DNA from: Gammaproteobacteria bacterium
GTDB taxonomy: Bacteria; Pseudomonadota; Gammaproteobacteria; Steroidobacterales; Foliamicaceae
Length of the DNA stretch: 64,000 nucleotides
Assembly (NCBI GenBank): GCA_026707445.1
Contig: JAPOWV010000027.1
Coordinates: 62,001-126,000, forward strand
Direction: 5' to 3'
The notes under the pieces: generated by a model
Told to the model about the DNA's origin: nothing
Database searches by the model: none
What the model saw: only the letters and a program-made list of their open reading frames with translations
Program-made: the position numbers and the translations under genes
Shown: in pieces, positions 36,225 to 44,207 of the stretch
How the letters are laid out: every line of letters begins with the position of its first letter
Numbering within the stretch: position 1 is the stretch's first letter

Positions 36225-38270
36225 ATGAACGAAGAGTCTCTGCCGTACGATGCGTTCTTCAGCCTTGTCGAGGGCGCCGTCGAGAGAATCATCGACACGG
36301 ACGATTTTGAGGATTTTCTTGGTTGGTTCACCGGCTGGGTGGATCGGCAGTTCTTTCTGGCGGGAGTAGCGCTGGACGATGGCGAGGGAAAGGCTTTCGC
36401 CGCGCATCTCGGCCGTGCAGTCTGGAGTGCGACACCCGCGCCGCATAACGGCTTCAATCCACTACCGCTGCCGAAACCGGGCCGGAACCAACCGTGCTTC
36501 TGCGGTTCGGGAGCGAAGTACAAACGCTGCTGCGGCCGCTTGTCCCAGATGCCCGTCCTGCATCCGGCCGAACTGTGGCCCACCGTGCTCGATTTGCTGC
36601 CGGTGCGGAGTTGCAGGCAAGTCGTCGCTTCCGGCCGCGTGCCCGTCGAGAGCCTGATCTTCGCAGCTGAGGAATCCCGGGCCTCGGGCCGGTCCTCACG
36701 GGCTATCGGTCTGCTCGAGCCGCTGTTCGGCGCGAAGGTCGCGGGCACGGAGCAAAGTCATGAGCAGGCTCTGTCACTGCTTTGCGACCTGTATGACGAT
36801 GCGGGCTGGACACGGAAAAAGACGCGGCTGCTCGACAGGATTGTCGCGGAAGCGCCCCGGTCCCCGTTGCGCGCCGGAGCCTTTCAGCGCATGGCTTTGA
36901 TCCGGTTGGACCGCGGTGACAGACCGGGCGCCTGGGGCTACTTCCGCAGGGCCCAGCGAGATGCGCCCTACGATCCGGCGTTGGGGTTGCTCGAAGTCCA
37001 CATCCTGCTGTACGAAAACCGGCCGGAGGACGCGCGGGAGCGGGCGCGCTTCTGGCGCAGGCGCATGATTAAGCGGAACGCAGAGGAATTTGAAGGCGTT
37101 ATCGGCTTCTTTGGGGCTGTTGCCGATGATCCCTATAGAGCCCTGGCGAAGACGCTCATCGATGCAGCCGATGGCGCGGGCCGGCGGCTTTTCGAAGCGT
37201 TGAGCGGACTCGACGGTCGCCCGCTTCCACGGTACCAAGTCGTCGATGGTCCAGGCTCGGATACCGAAAGCGACGCCGAGGCGGAACTTGCAGGACAATT
37301 GCGCGGGATGGGGATGCCCCTGAAGAATATCCGCGCGATGGTGACCGAATTGATCGGGCGGGCGCGGAATCTCGAACCCGATGAAGATGGGGAAGACGAG
37401 ACGCTCGGCGCCCGCTTCAGGCTCGCGCCGCCGGAGCGTTTGCGGTCCCTGGAATCGGACTGGCATACCGTCTATCCGCCGGGCAAGCCGTTTTCCATCG
37501 ACGATGTGCCGCGCGAGGCCGCGTATCCGTGGGATCCGGAAATTGAGGATGCCTGGACGGGCTTCCTCAATCGTCATCCGGAAGCGTTCGACAGTATCGA
37601 TGTTCTCGACGATCTGATTACGGCCATGGAGCTTCATCCGATGAGCGATTCGAGGTTCTTGCGCGAAGCGTTGCAGGCGCCTTTGCTCGATCGCGGGGTC
37701 CGAATCCTGCGGCAAGCAATCGCCGAAACAGGACCCGGCGACGGCCTGCGCTTGCCGTGGGAGGATGCCCGGAACCGGCCCGGACTGCGATGTATCGCGC
37801 GCGCCCATCAGCTGGCAATGGCGAGGGACGATGCTGAACGGACGCGGTCCTGCGGGGAGCTGCTGCTGGCGCTCAATCCCAACGACAACCACGGCGTGCG
37901 AACCTCGCTGATGAACCTCTACTTGAGAACGGGCGAAAACGAGGCGGCCCTCGCGCTGGCGTCGCGATACGAGAACGACATGTTTGCGGAGCTCCGCTAC
38001 GGCTTGGTCCTTGCGCTTTTTCGAACGGGCAGGAAAAGCGCTGCGTCCGCAGCCGCCCGGCGCGCGGTGGAAGACTTGCCGGAAGTGCGCCGCTACCTGA
38101 TGCGAGAGCGGGCGCGGCAGCCCCGTATCGACCCGCACGGCTTTGCGCTGGGAAGCAAGGAGCAGGCATGGCTCTATCGGGATGAAATGCGCGAGGTCTG
38201 GGTGGAAGAGCCCGAAGCGCTGGCGCTGATCAGGCGAACCCGGCCTTCGAGCGGCGCTCGCAGCAAATGA
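36225..38270 (+). CDS. SEC-C motif protein with helical repeats, function unknown
   Basis: This 681-residue protein starts MNEESLPYDAFFSLVEG with GGGAAG-like purines upstream of the ATG. Residues 85-105 hold a SEC-C zinc motif, NQPCFCGSGAKYKRCCG (Cys91, Cys93, Cys102, Cys103). The remainder is helical and TPR-like (for example FQRMALIRLDRGDRPGAWGYFRRAQ), with an acidic region near 385. An N-terminal UPF0149/YecA-like helical domain is possible. Its TGA is the first three bases of the hipBA palindrome, so the gene runs straight into the toxin-antitoxin promoter. Confidence 0.75.
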   Translation: MNEESLPYDAFFSLVEGAVERIIDTDDFEDFLGWFTGWVDRQFFLAGVALDDGEGKAFAAHLGRAVWSATPAPHNGFNPLPLPKPGRNQPCFCGSGAKYKRCCGRLSQMPVLHPAELWPTVLDLLPVRSCRQVVASGRVPVESLIFAAEESRASGRSSRAIGLLEPLFGAKVAGTEQSHEQALSLLCDLYDDAGWTRKKTRLLDRIVAEAPRSPLRAGAFQRMALIRLDRGDRPGAWGYFRRAQRDAPYDPALGLLEVHILLYENRPEDARERARFWRRRMIKRNAEEFEGVIGFFGAVADDPYRALAKTLIDAADGAGRRLFEALSGLDGRPLPRYQVVDGPGSDTESDAEAELAGQLRGMGMPLKNIRAMVTELIGRARNLEPDEDGEDETLGARFRLAPPERLRSLESDWHTVYPPGKPFSIDDVPREAAYPWDPEIEDAWTGFLNRHPEAFDSIDVLDDLITAMELHPMSDSRFLREALQAPLLDRGVRILRQAIAETGPGDGLRLPWEDARNRPGLRCIARAHQLAMARDDAERTRSCGELLLALNPNDNHGVRTSLMNLYLRTGENEAALALASRYENDMFAELRYGLVLALFRTGRKSAASAAARRAVEDLPEVRRYLMRERARQPRIDPHGFALGSKEQAWLYRDEMREVWVEEPEALALIRRTRPSSGARSK

Positions 38271-38316
38271 GAATTATAGTGCGCTTGAAGTATCCTTAAG
38301 CGCACTATAATTCTCA
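38268..38316. promoter_or_regulatory. hipBA promoter inside a 19-bp palindrome (probable operator)
   Basis: Perfect 19-bp arms (38268-38286 and 38298-38316) are separated by 11 bp. The right arm holds TATAAT (38306-38311), with TTGAAG as -35 at 38285-38290 (15-bp spacing). The hipB ATG is only eight bases after the -10, so the transcript would be leaderless or nearly so. The left arm carries the mirror-image TATAAT on the minus strand. Binding of HipB here for autorepression is inferred from other hipBA operons. Confidence 0.75.
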
Positions 38317-38319
38317 ACC

Positions 38320-38652
38320 ATGCCCGATAAGCCCACTTCCCGTCTGGCCGGCGAGGCGCTTGAACTGCTCTCCATGCGGATTCGCCTGCAGCGTCTGCGC
38401 CTGCGCATGACCCAGCAGGAACTGGCCGACCGCCTGGGCGTTACCCGGCGGACTGTGAGGCAAATCGAAAGGGGCGCGCCCTCGGTGGCCGTCGGCCGGG
38501 TGCTGGAAGCGGCGGCGCTGACCGGTGTGGATCTGTTCGTTCCCGAATCCACCACGCTCGCGCCGCATCTCGACCGCGCCCGCGACCAGCTTGCTTTGCT
38601 GCCGGAGTCGGTGCGCGGCGATCCGGAGACGGATTTTGACCCCGGGTTCTAA
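38320..38652 (+). CDS. hipB: HipB-like antitoxin, XRE-family repressor
   Basis: This 110-residue protein has a helix-turn-helix (about 27-55: MTQQELADRLGVTRRTVRQIERG) and a short C-terminal tail. It overlaps the hipA-like gene by 17 bp. It would neutralise the HipA kinase and repress the operon through the palindrome directly upstream. Confidence 0.85.
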   Translation: MPDKPTSRLAGEALELLSMRIRLQRLRLRMTQQELADRLGVTRRTVRQIERGAPSVAVGRVLEAAALTGVDLFVPESTTLAPHLDRARDQLALLPESVRGDPETDFDPGF

Positions 38653-40000
38653 GGGAGCGTATGTCTGGGTCTGGCTGCCCGGGCAGACTTGGCCCGTGCC
38701 GGCCGGGCGCATCTTCAAAACGGGGTCACGCTATGGCTTCGCGTACGGCGCCGCCTACCTCCAGCGTCCCGGCGCGATTTCCATATATTCACCCGAGTTG
38801 CCGCTGAAAGTCGGTCCGCAACTCCCCCAGCCCCCCCTGGCGATGGCCTCGGCCTTGCGCGACGCGATGCCGGATGCCTGGGGGCGGCGGGTCATCGCCT
38901 ATGAAATGCTGCTTGAGCGGGCGGCAGGGCAAAGCAAGGAGGAAGTCGCTCGGGTCGACGAGGACACGCTCGATGAAATCGACGAGCTGGCCTTCATGCT
39001 CCGCTCCGGCTCCAACCGCTTCGGGGCGCTGGATTTTCAGCGCTCGGCCGACCGCTACATTCCGCGTGAAGCTAAGCCGACGCCGCTTGCGCATCTGGCG
39101 AGCGCGGCGGAGCGGGTCGAGCGCGGCCTGGCGATGGCGCCCGATCTGGCCGCCTGCCTGCTTCACGCAAACTCGATTGGCGGGGCGATGCCCAAGGCGC
39201 AGATTCGCAGCGAGGACGCGCAGTACATCGCCAAGTTCGGGCGGGCCGGCTCGGGTGGCGATGTCTTCAATCCGGTCAAGGCCGAGTATTTGGCGATGCG
39301 CCTGGCGTTTGAAGCCGGCCTTGATGTTTCGCGAGTGCGCCTCGAAAGCGCGATGGAAAGCGATGTCCTGCTGGTGGAGCGGTTCGACCGGCCTGGCCAA
39401 TCAAACGAGCTTGACGCCGGCGAGCGCCGCGCGGCGGTGTCCGCGCTGACTCTGCTGGGCCTTGACGAAATGCTTGCCCGATACGCAAGTTACGAGGACT
39501 TCGCCGAAATGCTGCGCGTGCGCGGCGCCGGGTCCGCCAGAGCAATGCTGGTTGAGCTGTTCGGTCGCATGACCTTCAACGTACTGGTCGGCAATACCGA
39601 CGATCACGCCCGCAATCACGCCTGCTACTGGGATGGCGGGCGGCTTACGCTAACGCCCGCCTATGACATCGCGCCGCAGATACGCGCCGGGCGCGAAGCC
39701 TCTCAAGCCATGCTGGTCTGCGGGCAGGACCGGCGCTCACGGCTCGCGACATGCCTGGATGCCGCGCCGAATTTCCTGCTGTCCAAAGAGCAGGCGCTGG
39801 CCATCATGAAGAAGCAAATCCAGGTTATCGCCCGGTGTTTCGACGCGGTGTGCGAAGAAGCCCAGGTCAGCGACGCGGACCGCCGCCATATGTTGGGACG
39901 GCAATTCCTGAACGACCTGGCGTTCGAGGGCCTGGAATCGGAACTGAGCGGCGCGTTGCGGCACGTTGACCTCAAAAAGCCCGGCGCGCGTTTTACCTGA
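38636..40000 (+). CDS. hipA: HipA-like serine/threonine kinase toxin
   Basis: This 454-residue HipA-family kinase shows an N-terminal VWVWLPGQTWPVPAG block, the P-loop-like NSIGGAMPKAQ with Ser170 at the usual autophosphorylation position, ATP-binding YIAKF, the catalytic NTDDHARNHA and the metal-binding AYDIAPQ. E. coli HipA phosphorylates glutamyl-tRNA synthetase; the target here is unknown. I chose TTG 38636, the only start that retains the family N-terminus; GGAGA lies seven bases upstream inside hipB. Confidence 0.85.
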   Translation: MTPGSKGAYVWVWLPGQTWPVPAGRIFKTGSRYGFAYGAAYLQRPGAISIYSPELPLKVGPQLPQPPLAMASALRDAMPDAWGRRVIAYEMLLERAAGQSKEEVARVDEDTLDEIDELAFMLRSGSNRFGALDFQRSADRYIPREAKPTPLAHLASAAERVERGLAMAPDLAACLLHANSIGGAMPKAQIRSEDAQYIAKFGRAGSGGDVFNPVKAEYLAMRLAFEAGLDVSRVRLESAMESDVLLVERFDRPGQSNELDAGERRAAVSALTLLGLDEMLARYASYEDFAEMLRVRGAGSARAMLVELFGRMTFNVLVGNTDDHARNHACYWDGGRLTLTPAYDIAPQIRAGREASQAMLVCGQDRRSRLATCLDAAPNFLLSKEQALAIMKKQIQVIARCFDAVCEEAQVSDADRRHMLGRQFLNDLAFEGLESELSGALRHVDLKKPGARFT

Positions 40001-40045
40001 TGGCGCAATTGCGGGCGTGGAAACGCCTTTGTACCGGGCCACGTA

Positions 40046-41578
40046 ATGCCGAGCCCATTCCTTTATGATTCGCCGACTGTGAATGAGATGCAGGCGGAGC
40101 GAGTGTCCATAACGGGGTCCATGCTTTACGACCTTGTAGCGTGTCCGCACCGCTTGCGCATGGACACGTTCGCCGATCCGTCCAAGCGCGATCCCGTCAG
40201 CCCGTTTGTCCAACTGCTTTGGAAGAAGGGCGTGCTCTGGGAAAACGAAGTCATGGCGGATCTTGATACCCCTTTCACCGACCTTTCGGGCTATCGCGGA
40301 GAGGAGCAGGAACTCAAGACGCACGAGGCGATGCGCCGGGGAGATGCATTGATCTACGCCGGGCGGATCCGGGACGGCGAGTTGCTGGGCGTTCCGGACC
40401 TGCTTCGCCGGGAAGGCGCCGGTTACATTGCCGGCGACATCAAGTCGGGCGCCGGCGTGGAAGGCTCGGAAGACCTCACAAAACGCAAGAAGCACTACGC
40501 CGTGCAACTGGCGCTATATACCGACATCCTCGAACGGACCGGAATTTCCGCCGAAAGGAGAGGGTTTATCTGGGACATCCATGGGAACGAGGTGGATTAC
40601 GACTTCGTCCGCCCTCAAAGCTCGCGTAATCCCCGCACACTTTGGCAGGAGTACGAGGCGGTTCTCTTGCATGCCCGCGCCATTCTTTCCGAGCGGCAGG
40701 AAACGCGCGCGGCCTACGCCGCCATCTGCAAGCTGTGCCATTGGCATTCGGCTTGCGTGAAGCAACTCAAAGTGGCGGACGATTTGACACTGATTCCCGA
40801 ACTGGGGCGCACAAGACGCGACGTCATGATGCAAAGCGTGCCTACGGTGGATGCGCTCGCGAAAGCCGACCCGTCTGAATTTCACGAGGGGGAAAAAACC
40901 ATCTTCCGCGGGATCGGTCCGGCCACGCTCGGCAAGTTCTCCGAGCGCGCAAGACTGCTGGCGGCGGGACCGGATGCGAGGCCGTACCTGAAGGAACCCC
41001 TGGAACTGCCTTCCGCGCCCGTCGAGTTGTTCTTCGATATTGAAGTGGATCCGATGCGCGACCACTGCTATCTGCACGGCTTCGTGGAGCGGCGCAACGG
41101 CGACAGCAAGAGCGAGCGCTTCGTTTACTTCTTCGCCGAGGGAGCGACGGAGGAGGCGGAGAAACAGGCGTTCGCGCAAGCCTGGGAATTCATGCGGGCC
41201 AGCCGCCCCTGTGCGATCTACTACTACGCCCCGTACGAAAAAACCATCTACCGGAAACTCCGCGACAAGTATTCCGACGTTTGCTCCGTGGACGACCTTG
41301 AAGCCCTCTTCGACGCAACCGAAACGGTGGATCTATACACGGACGTCGTTCGCAAATACACCGAATGGCCGACGCACGACTACAGCCTGAAAACGCTGGC
41401 CCGCTACCTGGGCTTCGACTGGCAGGACACGGACCCCTCCGGCGCCTCGTCCATCGAGTGGTTCCACCAATGGACGGACACAGGCGACGAAACCATCCGC
41501 CAGCGCATTCTCGCCTACAACGAAGACGACTGCCGAGCCACCCGCGTCCTACGCGACGCCCTGCAATGCATGGCCTGA
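40046..41578 (+). CDS. Putative nuclease: Cas4-like PD-(D/E)xK domain plus RNase H-like domain (TM0106 type)
   Basis: This protein of about 510 residues has two nuclease modules. The N-terminal half has GVPDLL and GDIKSG (Asp118, Asp131, Lys133) as a RecB/Cas4-like PD-(D/E)xK site. Four cysteines (Cys33 and CKLCHWHSAC) are placed as for an iron-sulphur cluster. The C-terminal half has FFDIEVDP, YYYAPYEKTIYRKL, YSLKTLARYLGF and YNEDDCRATRVL, a DEDD exonuclease-like (YprB/RNase_H_2) fold. ATG 40088 is an alternative start. It stands alone after hipBA; a repair or defence role is inference. Confidence 0.78.
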   Translation: MPSPFLYDSPTVNEMQAERVSITGSMLYDLVACPHRLRMDTFADPSKRDPVSPFVQLLWKKGVLWENEVMADLDTPFTDLSGYRGEEQELKTHEAMRRGDALIYAGRIRDGELLGVPDLLRREGAGYIAGDIKSGAGVEGSEDLTKRKKHYAVQLALYTDILERTGISAERRGFIWDIHGNEVDYDFVRPQSSRNPRTLWQEYEAVLLHARAILSERQETRAAYAAICKLCHWHSACVKQLKVADDLTLIPELGRTRRDVMMQSVPTVDALAKADPSEFHEGEKTIFRGIGPATLGKFSERARLLAAGPDARPYLKEPLELPSAPVELFFDIEVDPMRDHCYLHGFVERRNGDSKSERFVYFFAEGATEEAEKQAFAQAWEFMRASRPCAIYYYAPYEKTIYRKLRDKYSDVCSVDDLEALFDATETVDLYTDVVRKYTEWPTHDYSLKTLARYLGFDWQDTDPSGASSIEWFHQWTDTGDETIRQRILAYNEDDCRATRVLRDALQCMA

Positions 41579-41680
41579 CTCACAAAAAAGAGTCTCCGAA
41601 AATCCCGGGCCGGTTCACCCTTCACTCATACAATATCCGAGCCATAGGCATTCATTCGCTTAATCTGGGAGGGAAACACA

Positions 41681-42859
41681 ATGAATTTTGAATTGTACGG
41701 TCCATTTGAGCTTAAGGCAGAGTTTGATGCTGAGGGGTTTTCCGGATGGATTGATCAATCAGAGATCAATGAATTCTGGGTCGAAGTCAAAAAACAGCAT
41801 GAAGATCTGGAAAGAGCCTGCGGCGTGTATATGTTTTGTGTTGAAGGCAAGCAGAAGGGGAAGGGAAAGATTACAAACCTGCCGTGGTATGTAGGTAAAG
41901 CAGAGAAACTGACTTTCAAGCAAGAGTGCTTTAACCACCGAAATCAGCTTTCATACAACAAAGTCATTTCGCAGCTGTATAGAGAGGTTACTGCGATCAA
42001 CTTCTATTTCGTTGCTCGCCATGATGAGGACGGAAAGTTCTCCGCTCCCGCCAACAAAGATGAAAAAACACCATATGAGGGCGTACGCTTTGCTGAACGA
42101 CTATTTATGCAAAAGTCACTGGCAGCGAATAATCACTTGTTGAACAAAATGGACTTAACGAACGCGCGACGAACACACATAAGGAACATATTGAACTGGC
42201 CGGTTAAAGGAAGAGACGATTACAGCGCAGCCGCGCTAAAGGACAGTCTTGGAATCAATGACCATGTATCGCTATTGGAGAACGTGTCGTCGCAGAAGTC
42301 GGAGAAGTCGAAGAATTTGTCGTTTTATCCGGTGTATGGTCCGTACGACTTCCCCACGTATAAGAGCACAACTAGAACAGTAGACGACGAGTTCATTTCG
42401 GCATTCTGGGATCAGTTTGCTAGTGATGTTGCAAACATCCCCGATTTTCCTAATGCAACTGGTGTATATGTGATCGGAGTTCGTCACGGAAATAACATCA
42501 CTCCGCACTACATTGGAACAAGTGCAGGATCCTCGTTTCACCGTGTTCTGGATAAGTCTCAGATTCAAGATATCGTCAAAAAACGAGGCGCACCAGTTGC
42601 TTTCTTTTTACCGAGAGTTTCCGGTAAGTCAAATCAGAAAGTCGAGAAAATCAAGACAACTTACTGGATACCGCAGAATATGGAATTTGTCGAAAAATGG
42701 CTCCTTGGATACGGTATCGTAAGGAACCCAGAGATCACTACTGGTGAGGAAAAAATTGCCGACATAATGAGAGAATTGCATATTGAAGGGTTTATCAGGC
42801 CCAAACCCGGCAAGCCGCGCAAGCCAGTCCGTCAGTTAAGGGAACTGCTCGGAGAATAA
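41681..42859 (+). CDS. Protein with two GIY-YIG-like motifs, low G+C
   Basis: This 392-residue protein has GGGAGGG before its ATG. Two segments each carry the GIY-YIG spacing: GVYMFCVEG to WYVGKA (48-74) and GVYVIGVRHG to HYIGTS (261-281). Between them is a linker containing a second YGPYDFP that echoes the YGPFEL start, so the protein looks like an internal duplication. G+C by eye is about 45%, well below neighbours, which points to recent acquisition. GIY-YIG domains are endonucleases; whether both sites are intact is unclear because the downstream Arg/Glu residues were not resolved. Confidence 0.65.
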   Translation: MNFELYGPFELKAEFDAEGFSGWIDQSEINEFWVEVKKQHEDLERACGVYMFCVEGKQKGKGKITNLPWYVGKAEKLTFKQECFNHRNQLSYNKVISQLYREVTAINFYFVARHDEDGKFSAPANKDEKTPYEGVRFAERLFMQKSLAANNHLLNKMDLTNARRTHIRNILNWPVKGRDDYSAAALKDSLGINDHVSLLENVSSQKSEKSKNLSFYPVYGPYDFPTYKSTTRTVDDEFISAFWDQFASDVANIPDFPNATGVYVIGVRHGNNITPHYIGTSAGSSFHRVLDKSQIQDIVKKRGAPVAFFLPRVSGKSNQKVEKIKTTYWIPQNMEFVEKWLLGYGIVRNPEITTGEEKIADIMRELHIEGFIRPKPGKPRKPVRQLRELLGE

Positions 42860-43026
42860 ACAAGAGAGTGAACGGCGAACTGCGGGTTCTGCCAAGTAAT
42901 AAAGTTGCAACGGAGTTATCGGGGAATCGACACCGGGATCATGCCGTCTGGCGATATTACGTGACGAAAGAGGTGGCTTCGTACTCCGACCCGAGGCCAG
43001 AAGGCACTGGCCATGGCAGCACCTCA
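42860..43026. other. Intergenic stretch between convergent genes
   Basis: These 167 bp separate the low-G+C GIY-YIG-like gene from the end of the ClpN-HigA fusion gene. I see no convincing gene, hairpin terminator or repeat. In particular, no HigB-type toxin frame adjoins the antitoxin-like gene. Confidence 0.5.
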
Positions 43027-43767
43027 CTACTGTTGATTTGTCGCGGGTTTGCGGGAGCCTTGTGCAATAGTCAAAGCCGCCGCCTGACGTTGCCGCTCGC
43101 ACGCCAGATCATAGCTGACCTGCATGTGCATCCAATATTCGGCCGTGCACCAGCCTATGCGCTGCAGGGCAAGCGCCATTGACGCGGAAAGACCAATTCG
43201 GCCCTTCAACCAGCGCGACAATGTAGATTGCGAAACTCCCAGCCTCCACGCACATTCGGCCACGGTCCAGTCCTCGGCTTCCATGTTGTTTTGTGCGATT
43301 ACTCCGGGATACTCGGGTTTGGATCTCGGCCCGCCATGAGAAATGTAGTTCTCCACATCCCAGCGGGTAACGCCGAGGCGGTTCAGTTCGCTCACCGAGA
43401 AGGTCTGGTATTCGGCGAACAGCGCCACAAGCATATTTCCGATACTGAATTCCTTTGGCCCGCTTTTCTCCCCAACCGCCTGGGCGCGAAGTAATATCCG
43501 CTGAAAGGCCTGCATCCCATCTTCGTCATCCAGGGCGCGAATCGGCATCGTCTCCTCAAGATGCTGTTCCAATGTCCTGGTCAGTTCATCGATGCTGACT
43601 TCGCAGGCTGCAAAAATTTCGGCCATCTCCGGGGTGCTGGTGAGCGCCAGCAGCAGGACCTCCGCCGTCACAGCAATCTCTGATTCGTGGCGGCTCTCCA
43701 GGGCCTCCTCCAACTCTTGCAACGCGTCCGACATTCTCTCAAATTCGTCACTCATGCCATTTTTCAT
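43027..43767 (-). CDS. Fusion of a ClpA N-terminal domain with a HigA-type HTH domain
   Basis: This 246-residue protein joins two unrelated families. Residues about 28-146 match the ClpA N domain, including AACEVSIDELTRTLEQHLEE, AFQRILLRAQ, NMLVALFAEY and RWDVENYISHG, almost at the spacing of E. coli ClpA; this domain binds the adaptor ClpS. Residues about 165-232 match HigA antitoxins, with WRLGVSQSTLSRWLKGR and SMALALQ...TAEYWMHMQVSYDLA. There is no AAA ATPase and no adjacent HigB toxin. It follows a small membrane protein gene by 24 bp in an operon starting at the WYL-type operator at 44090. Confidence 0.85.
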   Translation of the reverse strand: MKNGMSDEFERMSDALQELEEALESRHESEIAVTAEVLLLALTSTPEMAEIFAACEVSIDELTRTLEQHLEETMPIRALDDEDGMQAFQRILLRAQAVGEKSGPKEFSIGNMLVALFAEYQTFSVSELNRLGVTRWDVENYISHGGPRSKPEYPGVIAQNNMEAEDWTVAECAWRLGVSQSTLSRWLKGRIGLSASMALALQRIGWCTAEYWMHMQVSYDLACERQRQAAALTIAQGSRKPATNQQ

Positions 43768-43791
43768 TCGATTACCTCGCGTGGGCGATCA

Positions 43792-44043
43792 TTACTTCCG
43801 CCGATTGATCTTTTTGATGATTAGCCCATGCAGTATGGCGCGCCCGATTTCGCTGTTGCCGGCTTTGCCGATGAAACGAGCCGCGATCTGCGCCAGCGAA
43901 CCTAACACCAACAGCACCAGCAACACAACGAACACGAAAGCGCCCGCTTCGGCGCCGAAGATCAACGCGCACAGGCTGGTCACGCCGACGAGGAACACGG
44001 CATAAGCAAGCATCTTCAGCAGTCCGGCTTTCAGTCTTGACAT
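43792..44043 (-). CDS. Small two-helix membrane protein, function unknown
   Basis: This 83-residue protein has a strong ribosome site (GGAGG, five bases before the ATG). Two hydrophobic segments are visible: LAYAVFLVGVTSLCALIFG and FVFVVLLVLLVLGSLAQIAA. The C-terminus is basic (LIIKKINRRK). I recognise no family. It is the first gene of the operon with the ClpN-HigA fusion and is transcribed away from the operator at 44090-44106. Confidence 0.7.
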   Translation of the reverse strand: MSRLKAGLLKMLAYAVFLVGVTSLCALIFGAEAGAFVFVVLLVLLVLGSLAQIAARFIGKAGNSEIGRAILHGLIIKKINRRK

Positions 44044-44057
44044 TTCATCCTCCGCAA

Positions 44058-44179
44058 CTTGAATTCGCTGTGGATGCTATGAGGTCAATGCGACAAAATG
44101 CGTCGCCTGCAAATCGCCGAATTGAATAGCGCCATGCGCAGAGACATCGATACCGTGTTCGGCCGATTGGCGATATTGC
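44058..44179. repeat. Direct repeat, left copy: WYL operator region and WYL gene start
   Basis: This 122-bp stretch aligns without gaps to 47708-47829, roughly three quarters identical by eye. It covers the intergenic operator and the first codons of the WYL regulator gene. Both copies point the same way and bracket the cysQ-hypothetical-AAA operon. Confidence 0.8.
44090..44106. promoter_or_regulatory. Probable WYL-regulator operator, copy 1
   Basis: The inverted repeat GCGACaaaatgcGTCGC lies 47 bp from the start of the small membrane protein and 28 bp before the truncated WYL start. It differs by one spacer base from the copy at 47740-47756. Confidence 0.6.
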
Positions 44180-44193
44180 CTGTTGAAAGGTGA
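44134..44193 (+). pseudogene. 5' remnant of a WYL-domain regulator gene
   Basis: The frame ATG...TGA encodes MRRDIDTVFGRLAILPVER, which matches MRRAVDTVFRYLAIL at the start of the intact WYL gene at 47784. Only 19 codons remain before an in-frame stop, and the cysQ gene ends 14 bp later. It looks like a truncated duplicate left at a segment junction. Confidence 0.7.
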
Positions 44194-44207
44194 GCCGCGA
44201 GCTGGTG

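Noticed and set aside
38246-38330. Short hairpins considered as a CRISPR repeat near hipBA and the Cas4-like gene
   Set aside because: Only one palindrome is present; no regularly spaced repeats exist here or elsewhere in the window.
42836-43102. Minus-strand frame of 88 codons after the ClpN-HigA gene, considered as a HigB toxin
   Set aside because: It overlaps the 3' ends of both neighbouring genes and lacks any RelE/HigB motif.
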